This document shows positions 54,029 through 62,180 of a stretch of DNA of 64,000 nt, one piece after another; the first letter of the stretch is position 1, and each line of letters opens with the position of its first letter. A program made the position numbers and the translations under genes. Origin of the DNA: Syntrophus gentianae (lineage in GTDB: Bacteria; Desulfobacterota; Syntrophia; Syntrophales; Syntrophaceae); the NCBI RefSeq assembly GCF_900109885.1, contig NZ_FOBS01000008.1, positions 62,001 through 126,000 of the forward strand. The letters run 5' to 3'. A model generated the notes under the pieces. The model did not search any database. It worked only from the letters and a program-made list of their open reading frames with translations, and was not told the origin of the DNA.

Positions 54029-54874
54029 CTAAACAATTTCCAGCATGCTCCGGGCATCATCAAGAGCATCCAGTAAATCCATCATATATACTTGCAGGTC
54101 CTTATCCCGAAGATCGAATTTCTTCAGGGCCTCACTCACACCACGATACGCCAGCCCGTCGACGCCATTGCCTATACCCAGCATCATGCACAGTTGATCC
54201 GCAAGATAGACAATCCACTGCGTTTCTATGGTATTTTTTTCCAGAAGATCCGGATGATGATGAAAGGAAATTGCGTCACAAATTTCTGATGGAAAATTCC
54301 AACGTCCGGTAATCTTTCCACCAAGTTCTGCGTGATTCATGCCAACGATCACTTCTTCGGCTTCAAGAAACGAGCATTGTTTTTTTTCGACGAGTTCGTT
54401 TATTTTTTCAATGGATTCATAAATATACTCCCCCATGATGATTTTTCCCACGTCATGGAGAAGGGCCGCTGTATAAAGAACCGAATTTTCAACCCCGTAT
54501 ATCTTCTTGGACAGGATCTGGGACATTAAGGCCACAGCGACAGAATGTTCCCACAGATCCGATGCGGTTGAAACATATCCTTTGATTTTCGTCTTATAGT
54601 ATTTCGATATTCCGGCTGTCTGCACAGCGCGAATCAGATTCTCTTTGCCCAGATAACTCACGGCATCCCGAATTGTCTTGATAGATCGACCGCCGCTTAA
54701 CTGAGCTGAATTACTTATTTTCAGGATGTTTCCCGTAATTGACTGATCGAAGCTGATCACTTTTGCGACTTCAGCCAAAGAATAGTCCTCACTCGACAAC
54801 AAACCCATCACCTTAACTACTGTGGCAGGAAATGCAGGAAGATTATCGACTGATTTTATTATCTTGTTGATCAT
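54029..54874 (-). CDS. HDOD domain protein in the chemotaxis operon
   Basis: A 281-residue HDOD-domain protein. NLPAFPATVVKVMGLL and FDQSITGNILKISNSAQ are characteristic. The HD-type histidines are kept: LWEHSVAVAL, LLHDVGKII and GMNHAELGGKI, plus ISFHHHPD. HDOD proteins generally act as signalling adaptors rather than enzymes. Its place between cheD and cheY suggests a signal input or output specific to this pathway. Start and cheD stop share a base. Confidence 0.85.
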   Translation of the reverse strand: MINKIIKSVDNLPAFPATVVKVMGLLSSEDYSLAEVAKVISFDQSITGNILKISNSAQLSGGRSIKTIRDAVSYLGKENLIRAVQTAGISKYYKTKIKGYVSTASDLWEHSVAVALMSQILSKKIYGVENSVLYTAALLHDVGKIIMGEYIYESIEKINELVEKKQCSFLEAEEVIVGMNHAELGGKITGRWNFPSEICDAISFHHHPDLLEKNTIETQWIVYLADQLCMMLGIGNGVDGLAYRGVSEALKKFDLRDKDLQVYMMDLLDALDDARSMLEIV

Positions 54875-55356
54875 TATAATTCCTTTAGCAATCCACCCGA
54901 TCGTTTTATAAATACCTTCCCCGTATTGATCTCAAGGCGCACGGTGCGATTGTAGTTGCTTCCCGTGTCTTCCGCGTTGATCATGACATTGTTTTTCCAG
55001 AACATCTTTCGAACTGCCATGATGTTTTTCTGGCCGATACGGAAAAAATTCGTATCGTCCAGGATACTGGCGCCCCCGATGACTTTGACGATCATCGATT
55101 TCTTCTGTGCCCCCAGATTGTAGCAAGCCTTGAATAGGAGAGGAATCCCCGTATCGGCAAACATGCCTGGCGTTGCCTTTGCCTTATTCATGTCCAAGGA
55201 GGAATCTGGAAGCATATAATGCAAAAGCCCCCCCACCTTGACCTTGGGATCATAAATCGCCACGGCAATGCAGGAACCAAGCGCATAAGTAACGAGAACA
55301 TCATCCGCCTTATTACTCACCTTTAAATCCGATATCCCAATGACAACATCACCCAT
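54874..55356 (-). CDS. cheD: chemoreceptor glutamine deamidase CheD
   Basis: A 160-residue deamidase with intact catalytic residues by comparison with Thermotoga CheD: T23, C29 in LGSCIAVAIYD, and H46 in GLLHYMLP. It deamidates receptor glutamines and interacts with CheC/CheX. It follows cheR by three bases. The second, degenerate CheD is encoded 1.7 kb downstream. Confidence 0.95.
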   Translation of the reverse strand: MGDVVIGISDLKVSNKADDVLVTYALGSCIAVAIYDPKVKVGGLLHYMLPDSSLDMNKAKATPGMFADTGIPLLFKACYNLGAQKKSMIVKVIGGASILDDTNFFRIGQKNIMAVRKMFWKNNVMINAEDTGSNYNRTVRLEINTGKVFIKRSGGLLKEL

Positions 55357-55359
55357 GGC

Positions 55360-56190
55360 TTATTTCCGATACACACTAGGTTCGATATATTTGAAGGCAT
55401 GATCCAAACCCGTAAGACTTTCAGAATGCCCTATGAACAAATAACCACCTTTACCCAGACAGTTATAGAATTTATTGACGACTGATCCCTGTGTCTGCTT
55501 ATCAAAATAAATCATGACATTCCTACAGAATATGATGTCAAATTCATGATTTGAAGAAGGGGTCTCCATTAGATTAAACCTTGAAAAATCAATCATGTCG
55601 CTGATTTCCTTCTTTATTCTGATGTATCCATCCCAGTTTCCATGACCCTGTTGAAAATATTTCCTCAATATAGCCGAAGTAATATTTTTCGTTTTCTCAA
55701 CGGGATATACCCCGTTTCCTGCTATCTTCAGGACCCTGGTCGATATATCCGTTGCCATGATCTTCACGTTTGCCGGAAAACCGTTTAAAGATTCCTTGAT
55801 TGTAATTCCCAAGGAATAAGGTTCCTCTCCCGTTGAACATCCTGCACTCCAGATTCTAATTGCCGGTATTTTCTGCCTTTGTTTGTCAGCATTATCCAGG
55901 ATAGATTTGACAATGGTCTGCAACCGTTGAAAATGAGATTCCTCCCGGAAAAAATAGGTTAGATTCGTTGAGATGGAATCAATCATCGTGATGAGCTCAT
56001 CGGTTCCCTCTCGTGTCGTTACATATTTGTAATAGTCTGAAAACGATCGGAAGTTTCCTTCACGTAAGCGTTTCCCTAATCTGGCCTTAACCAGCTCTTT
56101 CTTTCCATCGTGGAGATTAATGCCGCACTGGGAATAAACAAGCTGGCTTATTTTTTCAAATTCTCTATCGCTTAACTCAGATGAATTCAT
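55360..56190 (-). CDS. cheR: chemoreceptor methyltransferase CheR
   Basis: A 276-residue SAM-dependent methyltransferase. It has an N-terminal helical domain (about 1-90), SAM motif IWSAGCSTGEEPYSL near residue 113, and the DIIFCRNVMIYFD segment near residue 220. No pentapeptide-binding extension beyond the normal beta-subdomain is seen. It appears to be the first gene of the minus-strand chemotaxis run. It is preceded by the large intergenic region of unknown control. Confidence 0.95.
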   Translation of the reverse strand: MNSSELSDREFEKISQLVYSQCGINLHDGKKELVKARLGKRLREGNFRSFSDYYKYVTTREGTDELITMIDSISTNLTYFFREESHFQRLQTIVKSILDNADKQRQKIPAIRIWSAGCSTGEEPYSLGITIKESLNGFPANVKIMATDISTRVLKIAGNGVYPVEKTKNITSAILRKYFQQGHGNWDGYIRIKKEISDMIDFSRFNLMETPSSNHEFDIIFCRNVMIYFDKQTQGSVVNKFYNCLGKGGYLFIGHSESLTGLDHAFKYIEPSVYRK

Positions 56191-56825
56191 AATGACGACG
56201 ATGGCTCATAGGTAAATAAATCGGTTTAAAAAGTGACCGGGCATCCTTCCCTCTGAAGGCGCCCCATTCTTAACCCGTTGCGCGTAACGGTTGACACCTT
56301 GAAAAGCATCTTTGCGATGCTCATCCCCTTTAAATGATGATATACTTGCGACGGGCTAAAATAGCTTCCCTGAAGCGTTCCCGATTCGCAATGCCCATGC
56401 CAAAGAAAATCGAATGGCTGATATATTTACGATTAGCTTTTGCTATTGTCGGCTTAATTCTTTATTGCACCTCACAATCCGTCATGCTGGAGAGAAAAAA
56501 TCTGAACATCAATAGATGGAAAATCACGGATTGATTTGGAGGGTGAGATATTTACAATAAGGTGAATTGTGTCACATGGCTGTTTTCAGCTTAAATTCGT
56601 GACCATACGTCATAGTTTTGACAAAGGGGCTATTTATAGTTGTAATTTAAAAACATTTATCCTATAAATGACACATTGAATTGGTTATGCTGTTTATTTA
56701 CCTTCCTGACCTTTGAACTTATGGAATATTTAACGCTGATCGCATTATCTCATTGATTTATTTTTATATCTCCCTTATCTAAAGCTGGATATTCGGGTGT
56801 TTATAAAAACAACAGAGTGGACAAC
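56191..56825. other. 635-base divergent region between cheR and the NtrC-type gene
   Basis: No firm gene is present. AGCATC/GATGCT (56305-56310 with 56316-56321) and a bulged dyad around AACCCGTT...AACGGTT (about 56262-56282) lie upstream of cheR and could be operator or leader structures. A 47-codon plus-strand frame from the ATG at 56388 has one membrane helix (IYLRLAFAIVGLILYCTS) but no ribosome binding site. No clear sigma-54 promoter is seen; the region from 56540 to 56820 is AT-rich. Confidence 0.4.
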
Positions 56826-58211
56826 ATGAAAAAACAAAAGATACTGATTGCCGAGGATGATGATCTCAACAGAAATAATTTGACGGAATTGCTGTCACTG
56901 GAAGGTTATGAAGTCCATGCCGTCGAAAATGGGAAGGAGGCCATGGCTTCCTTTGTGGAGGATAAATATGACCTTGTTATCACCGATCTGAAGATGCCGC
57001 AGGGTGATGGGTTGGAACTCCTGAAATTTGTCAAAGACATGAATCCCGATAATATCGTCATCATGATGACCGGCTTCGGCACGGTTGATTCGGCTGTTGA
57101 AGCGATGAAGTTTGGCGCCTTTGATTACATATCCAAGCCAATGAAAGATGACCTGGTCAAATTAACGGTCAGCAGAGCGTTGTCCTTTGCCAGTCTCCAG
57201 GAAGAAAATGTCACCTTACGAGACAACCTCAGGGAGAAATATGATTTTGGCAAGATGCTCGGATACAGTGAATGCATGAAGACCATCTTCGACACGATCG
57301 AAAAGGTTGCCAAATCCGACAGTACCGTGATCATCTATGGTGAAAGCGGAACAGGGAAGGAACTTGTGGCGCGGGCCATCCACTTCAACAGCGACAGAAA
57401 GAATTTTCCTTTGATTCCCGTCAACTGCGGTGCGATCCCCGAAGAACTTCTTGAAAGCGAACTATTTGGACACGAAAAGGGTGCTTTTACCGGCGCAATA
57501 CGAAACAGACTGGGAAGGTTTGAACTCGCCCAGGGGGGAACAATTTTTCTTAACGAAATCGGAGACATGAGTCCATCGCTTCAAGTCAAATTATTGAGAG
57601 TCATTCAGGAAAAGCAATTCGAGCGAATTGGAGGCGTCAAAACGATCAATGCTGACGTTCGAATTCTCGCCGCCACCAATCAAAATCTGGAAGAAGCCGT
57701 TGCGGAAAAGCGTTTCCGGGAAGACCTTTATTACAGGATCAATGTCATCCCCATCCACCTGCCGGCTCTTCGCGAAAGAGGTCCCGATATTGCGATCCTG
57801 GCCAACCACTTCCTGCAGAAATTTGCACAGATGAAAAAGAAGGAGGTTACCCATATCTCTCCAGAGGCGATTGCCTGCCTGCTCCATTACCCGTGGCCGG
57901 GAAATGTCCGGGAGCTGGAGAATCTGATCGAAATGCTTGTGGTCTTGAAAGAAGGCAATGACATTGTTCTTGAAGATCTCCCTTTGAAAATTCGCCAGTT
58001 CAAGCGGGAAGCTCAAACCATTGGAGCCATTCAAATTCCAGAAGAAGGGATTGATTTTAATGAACTTGTCAGTCAGTTTGAAAAAGATATTCTTCTTAAT
58101 GCCTTGGAAAAAAGCGGTGGCGTCAAGAACAGAGCCGCGAAACTACTGAATCTCAATCGGACAACCCTTGTAGAAAAGCTGAAGCGCCTTAATATCTCCG
58201 CAGAAGCATAA
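56826..58211 (+). CDS. NtrC-type sigma-54 activator (response regulator)
   Basis: A 461-residue enhancer-binding protein. The receiver (1-120) has D54 in VITDLKMP. The AAA+ domain has Walker A GESGTGKE, the sigma-54 contact loop GAFTGA, Walker B TIFLNEIGDM and the R-finger region LRERGPDI. A Fis-type DNA-binding helix-turn-helix ends the protein (KNRAAKLLNLNRTTLVEKLK). Its location beside chemotaxis genes and the motAB sigma-54 promoter suggests FlrC/FleQ-like flagellar control. The ATG at 56826 is chosen over a GTG three codons upstream. Confidence 0.95.
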   Translation: MKKQKILIAEDDDLNRNNLTELLSLEGYEVHAVENGKEAMASFVEDKYDLVITDLKMPQGDGLELLKFVKDMNPDNIVIMMTGFGTVDSAVEAMKFGAFDYISKPMKDDLVKLTVSRALSFASLQEENVTLRDNLREKYDFGKMLGYSECMKTIFDTIEKVAKSDSTVIIYGESGTGKELVARAIHFNSDRKNFPLIPVNCGAIPEELLESELFGHEKGAFTGAIRNRLGRFELAQGGTIFLNEIGDMSPSLQVKLLRVIQEKQFERIGGVKTINADVRILAATNQNLEEAVAEKRFREDLYYRINVIPIHLPALRERGPDIAILANHFLQKFAQMKKKEVTHISPEAIACLLHYPWPGNVRELENLIEMLVVLKEGNDIVLEDLPLKIRQFKREAQTIGAIQIPEEGIDFNELVSQFEKDILLNALEKSGGVKNRAAKLLNLNRTTLVEKLKRLNISAEA

Positions 58212-58310
58212 ACATATTGAACTGTTGGCAATCTCTAACATTAACGTCGCCTTCCAGGAAGAACATATTGAATTTGAGTGCCGGTAGATGCTCGTTGAAA
58301 GGCAGGATTT

Positions 58311-58733
58311 GTGAAAAGACATATCTTGGTTGTAGACGATGAAGAAGCAATAAGATCTTTATTTGAGAGTCTTTTTCCGGAAGGTGATTATGATGTCCAT
58401 ACAGTCCAGGATGGTCTGGAAGCTCTACAGCTATTAAAGGAAATCACGATAAACGTCATTTTCCTCGATCTCAAGTTATTCGGAATGGACGGAATCACCT
58501 TGTGCCGGCAAATTCGTCAGACCAATCCCGTTGCCATTATCCACGCGATGACCGGCTGGTCGGTCCTTTATGATCTCGAAGAATGCCGCTCCGCAGGATT
58601 TGATGATTATTTCGTCAAACCCTTGGACATTGACCTGATTTTATCGACGGTCCAAGAATCCTTCAAGAAACTTGATCGCTGGCGACAAAAATCAATACTT
58701 CCTTCCGTAGACCCATCTCGTTCTCTTCCGTAA
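58311..58733 (+). CDS. single-domain response regulator
   Basis: A 140-residue receiver with D9, D10, D53 in IFLDLKLF, Thr in AMTGW and Lys in FVKPL. A basic C-terminal tail (LDRWRQKSILPSVDPSRS) follows. The start is a GTG with AGGA about six bases upstream. Its partner kinase is unknown. It lies 99 bases after the NtrC-type gene. Confidence 0.88.
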   Translation: MKRHILVVDDEEAIRSLFESLFPEGDYDVHTVQDGLEALQLLKEITINVIFLDLKLFGMDGITLCRQIRQTNPVAIIHAMTGWSVLYDLEECRSAGFDDYFVKPLDIDLILSTVQESFKKLDRWRQKSILPSVDPSRSLP

Positions 58734-59020
58734 TTTCGATTCTCTGTCAATACCTGCCGTGTTTGCTGCCTTTCCGGTTCCGCCATGTACCATTGACATA
58801 TGACGGTTTCCCTCCAGCTTGTCCTTTATTCAAGAATTCCCACGGGACAAAGCACCTAAATGGCACAGTTTATGAAATCGAAAGAAATTCATAAATTAAA
58901 AGCCAATCGGCATCCCCTTCTCTTTTATAAAATCTGAATATTCGATTCAGTATGATATGGAAGGAAGGGAAACGTAATTCTAAAATAATTACTAACAGAT
59001 AAACCAGGAGGAATTTCACC

Positions 59021-59530
59021 ATGCCCAGTGCAATCGAAGAAACAATGTCCCAGGCTGTTGCCATGATGACCGACAGGGAAGGCAAATATCTGACTTTTTC
59101 CCTTGCCGGGGAGGAATATGGAATCAGCATTCTGAAAGTGAAGGAAATTATAGGCATGATGCCTATTACAACCGTGCCTCAGACACCGCTTTATGTCAAA
59201 GGTGTTATCAATCTTCGTGGCAAGGTTATCCCCGTTGTAGATCTACGCAGTAAATTCGGGATGGACTCGATGGAGTACACCGAACGTACCTGCATCATTG
59301 TTGTGGAGATTGCCTTTGCGGGAAAAATGATTCCGATGGGAATTGTTGTTGATTCCGTTTCGGAAGTGCTGAACATAAAAGCCGGTGATATCGAAGAAAC
59401 ACCAAGTTTTGGAAGTCGACTGGATACGGATTATATCCTTGGCATGGCCAAAGTGAGTGGTGGCGTAAAAATATTACTGGACATTGATCGTGTCATGAAT
59501 GCAGAAGAAGTGGCCGCACTGGTGCAATAA
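59021..59530 (+). CDS. cheW: chemotaxis coupling protein CheW
   Basis: A 169-residue CheW. YLTFSLAGEEYGISILKVKEI near residue 25, VPQTPLYVKGVINLRGKVIPV and the C-terminal DIDRVMNAEE are diagnostic. A 20-residue N-terminal extension precedes the fold. AGGAGG precedes the ATG. CheW links chemoreceptors to CheA. No chemoreceptor gene is in the window. A 287-base gap precedes it. Confidence 0.94.
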   Translation: MPSAIEETMSQAVAMMTDREGKYLTFSLAGEEYGISILKVKEIIGMMPITTVPQTPLYVKGVINLRGKVIPVVDLRSKFGMDSMEYTERTCIIVVEIAFAGKMIPMGIVVDSVSEVLNIKAGDIEETPSFGSRLDTDYILGMAKVSGGVKILLDIDRVMNAEEVAALVQ

Positions 59531-59643
59531 CCTGTTCATTATAACTGTAACACTTAAAAAATCCGCAACTCGGTTTCCGATCCTAACACGCGCAGGGATG
59601 GCCCTTTTTTCCTTCTTCTGCACGACCTCAGTATGACACACAA

Positions 59644-59681
59644 ATCGTGGATATTGCATAGAATAATGCAATATCCACGAT
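59644..59681. terminator. perfect 16-base hairpin between cheW and ald
   Basis: ATCGTGGATATTGCAT (59644-59659) and ATGCAATATCCACGAT (59666-59681) flank a six-base loop. It lies between converging genes and may terminate either; no long T-tract follows, so Rho-independent action is uncertain. Confidence 0.5.
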
Positions 59682-59707
59682 CCTTTGATCGTTTCAGCAG
59701 TTTTCGA

Positions 59708-60826
59708 TCAGCTTTTAAACAGCTTCTGCAAGGGAACATATTCCAATGAGTGGGCCTCACCGACGGGACGACTGGTGAGATGTCCCGTCAGCGTATTCAC
59801 ACCCCGGAAAAGGGATGTATCCCGTTTTATAACCTCCAGAAGATCTGACTTGGCGATTTTCATGGCGTAGGGAAGGGTCACATTGTTCAAGGCATAGGTG
59901 GAGGTCCGGGGAACGGCGCCGGGCATGTTCGTCACGCAATAATGGATGACCTCATGGAGGCGATAAACGGGATCGCTGTGTTTTGTCGGTCTCGCCGTTT
60001 CCACGCAACCACCCTGGTCTATCGCGACATCCACGATGACGCTCCCCGGTTTCATGGAGGCCACCATCTCCCGGCTGACAAGTTTCGGCGCTTTGGCGCC
60101 AGGGATCAGGACACTCCCTACCACGCCATCGGCGTGTTTGACGGAATCGGCAATATTCTGGAAATTGGAGCCAAGCGTCGTTAAATTTCCGTGAAGCACC
60201 TCATCCAGATAACGGAGGCGATCCGCATTGGTATCGATGATGGTGACATGAGCCCCCATTCCCAGAGCCATTTTTGCCGCATTGCTCCCCACAATCCCCC
60301 CACCGAGAATGACCACATCCGCCGGACGGACACCGGGCACTCCTCCCAGAAGCTTTCCCCTTCCCCCGTTTTCTTTTTCCAGATAGTGGGCAATGACCTG
60401 AATGGACATTCGGCCGGCCACCTCCGACATGGGCATCAGCAGGGGCAGCACACCACTGTCAAGCTGAACCGTTTCGTAGGCAATCGCGGTTGTTCCAGCC
60501 TCCAGAAGCACCTTTGTCAGCTCCGGCTCAGCGGCAAGGTGTAGATAAGTAAAAAGAATCATATCCTTCCGAAGATAAGCATATTCAACAGGCTGTGGTT
60601 CCTTAACTTTCATAATCATCGCCGAACCTTCCCATACGGCTGCCGCTTCCGGTAAAAGGATGGCTCCCGATGAACGGTATTCCTGATCCGCGAATCCACT
60701 CCCCTCCCCCGCACCGCACTGCACGAGCACTTCGGCACCTTCCCGGACAAGCATTTCGACACTTCCAGGCGTCAAGGCAACGCGATACTCGTTATCTTTG
60801 ATTTCTTTCGGAACGCCTATCTTCAT
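59708..60826 (-). CDS. ald: alanine dehydrogenase
   Basis: A 372-residue NAD-dependent enzyme interconverting L-alanine and pyruvate plus ammonia. It has MKIGVPKEIKDNEYRVAL at the start, K73-type catalytic Lys in MIMKVKEP, the Rossmann motif VILGGGIVGSNAAKMA and the segment containing MPGAVPRTST. GGGAGGGG precedes the ATG. It could link carbon and nitrogen flow in a fermentative or syntrophic metabolism. Confidence 0.95.
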   Translation of the reverse strand: MKIGVPKEIKDNEYRVALTPGSVEMLVREGAEVLVQCGAGEGSGFADQEYRSSGAILLPEAAAVWEGSAMIMKVKEPQPVEYAYLRKDMILFTYLHLAAEPELTKVLLEAGTTAIAYETVQLDSGVLPLLMPMSEVAGRMSIQVIAHYLEKENGGRGKLLGGVPGVRPADVVILGGGIVGSNAAKMALGMGAHVTIIDTNADRLRYLDEVLHGNLTTLGSNFQNIADSVKHADGVVGSVLIPGAKAPKLVSREMVASMKPGSVIVDVAIDQGGCVETARPTKHSDPVYRLHEVIHYCVTNMPGAVPRTSTYALNNVTLPYAMKIAKSDLLEVIKRDTSLFRGVNTLTGHLTSRPVGEAHSLEYVPLQKLFKS

Positions 60827-60982
60827 GGCCCCTCCCTTTCTGCTAATACTATGAAAACATGAAGCATATTTCTTAACATATCTTAACTTGACGATATTTC
60901 TTCCCTATTATTAATTAACCAAAAAGGTAAAACATTTTGACAGTAAAAAATGTATTCAACAAGAGGTAAAAAGGATTTTTTT

Positions 60983-61795
60983 ATGAAAAAGCATGCAATA
61001 TTATTTTTAATTCTGGTCGTTCTGTTCATAGCTGTACCGTCTTTCGCATCCGTTACCAATTATTTCGGATATACGACTTATGGCGGGACATGGTCCGATG
61101 CGGACAAGACATACAGCAATTCCGATGATGACTACATGTGCTGGGCTGCAGCCGCTTCAAATATCCTTTCCTGGGCAGGATGGAGTACATCGTTGTACTC
61201 CAGCGCCGATTCGATCTTCGCCGCTTTCCAGGAATACTGGACTGACCAGGGTGGACTGATGAGTTATGGATGGGATTGGTGGTTTACGGGCGCCACACCT
61301 TCCTATGGGACAAGTGCATCCTATGTCTACGTTTCCGGTGGAGGGGGCTATTACAAATCCTTATTCGAATCTCTATCTCTGAATTTCGCAGATTACTACC
61401 ATGAAGAAACGAATGCGGGCAGCATGATGTCTGCTATTGCCACATATCTGACCTCAGGATATGGCACGACCATCGGTATCTACAAAGCGATCGGGAATTC
61501 CATTACCGGACATGCCCTTACCGTCTGGGGATATGCTTATGATGGAAATGAATACACTGGAATCTGGGTGACCGATTCGGATGATTACGGGTCATCTGAC
61601 AGTCTGACCTATTATGACGTCGAATATAAAAATGGGAAATGGTATTTAGAGGGTTATAACGGATATTATATCGGCGTTGTTGAAGCCCTCGATCGCAACA
61701 CGAGCTCATCAGCGGTTCCCATTCCTGCCGCAATTTGGCTGTTCAGCTCAGGGCTCCTCGGGCTGATCGGCTTTAGAAAAAAGATTGCGCACTAA
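60983..61795 (+). CDS. secreted IdeS-like cysteine protease with VPxPA-CTERM-type anchor
   Basis: A 270-residue exported protein. Signal peptide about 1-22 (ending SFAS). The catalytic Cys is C53 in YMCWAAAASNIL, the His is H177 in GHALTVWGYAYDG, and the Asp is in VTDSDDY (D198/D200); this Cys-His-Asp order and the surrounding sequence resemble the IdeS/Mac (C66-like) family of papain-fold proteases. The C-terminus VPIPAAIWLFSSGLLGLIGF followed by RKK (residues 245-267) is a PEP-CTERM-class sorting signal, cut by an exosortase. The mature part is Gly/Ser/Tyr/Trp-rich. AAGGA precedes the ATG. The exosortase gene is not in the window. Confidence 0.85.
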   Translation: MKKHAILFLILVVLFIAVPSFASVTNYFGYTTYGGTWSDADKTYSNSDDDYMCWAAAASNILSWAGWSTSLYSSADSIFAAFQEYWTDQGGLMSYGWDWWFTGATPSYGTSASYVYVSGGGGYYKSLFESLSLNFADYYHEETNAGSMMSAIATYLTSGYGTTIGIYKAIGNSITGHALTVWGYAYDGNEYTGIWVTDSDDYGSSDSLTYYDVEYKNGKWYLEGYNGYYIGVVEALDRNTSSSAVPIPAAIWLFSSGLLGLIGFRKKIAH

Positions 61796-61799
61796 TCGA

Positions 61800-61847
61800 T
61801 TTCGAGGTCACAAGTATTTTTTTCGCCGGATGCTTGTGACCTCGAAA
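61800..61847. terminator. perfect 15-base hairpin after the protease gene
   Basis: TTTCGAGGTCACAAG (61800-61814) and CTTGTGACCTCGAAA (61833-61847) pair perfectly. A T-run lies in the loop rather than after the stem, so it is terminator-like but not classical. Confidence 0.5.
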
Positions 61848-61950
61848 GGCACAAAATCCTGCATGGCCCGTCTCTCCCATCCGCTCTTCATTTTCCTTGC
61901 ACAAGCCGTCAAGAACGTGTAAACAGTTCCAATATTTCAGGAGATTCAAC

Positions 61951-62166
61951 GTGAAGCTGAAAGACACGGACAAGCTGGAATTTGTGGATCAAACCCTTAC
62001 CGTCAACGGCAAACCCTTTGTCGTCCAATACCCCGATGAGCCACTGTTCGGCGCTGAAGAGGGCAAGCTGATCACCATCGTCTTCAAAGGTTGCGGATAC
62101 ACGCAGTACCAATGGGACCCTGAAGAAATTGAGGGGTACTTCCCGGATTCCGAATCACCCTCTTAA
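61951..62166 (+). CDS. small hypothetical protein
   Basis: A 71-residue protein beginning at a GTG with AGGAG seven bases upstream. It is acidic, with KLEFVDQTLTVNGKPFVVQY and a C-terminal acidic tail (DPEEIEGYFPDSESPS). I see no family. It ends 14 bases before the convergent radA stop. An upstream in-frame ATG at 61897 would add 18 residues but lacks a ribosome binding site. Confidence 0.55.
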   Translation: MKLKDTDKLEFVDQTLTVNGKPFVVQYPDEPLFGAEEGKLITIVFKGCGYTQYQWDPEEIEGYFPDSESPS

Positions 62167-62180
62167 AATCAAAGCCGCCT

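Noticed and set aside
56310-56335. Minus-strand GG-N10-GC upstream of cheR as a sigma-54 promoter
   Set aside because: Only the GG/GC pair fits; the flanking bases (GGGGAT and ATCGCA) do not match TGGCAC/TTGCA, so it is likely chance.
56388-56531. 47-codon plus-strand frame with one membrane helix
   Set aside because: No ribosome binding site and no recognised family; one hydrophobic stretch can occur by chance in an AT-rich gap. Noted only in the region entry.
58861-58878. TGGCAC upstream of cheW as a sigma-54 promoter
   Set aside because: The -12 position reads GA instead of GC at the required ten-base spacing, so it does not meet the consensus.
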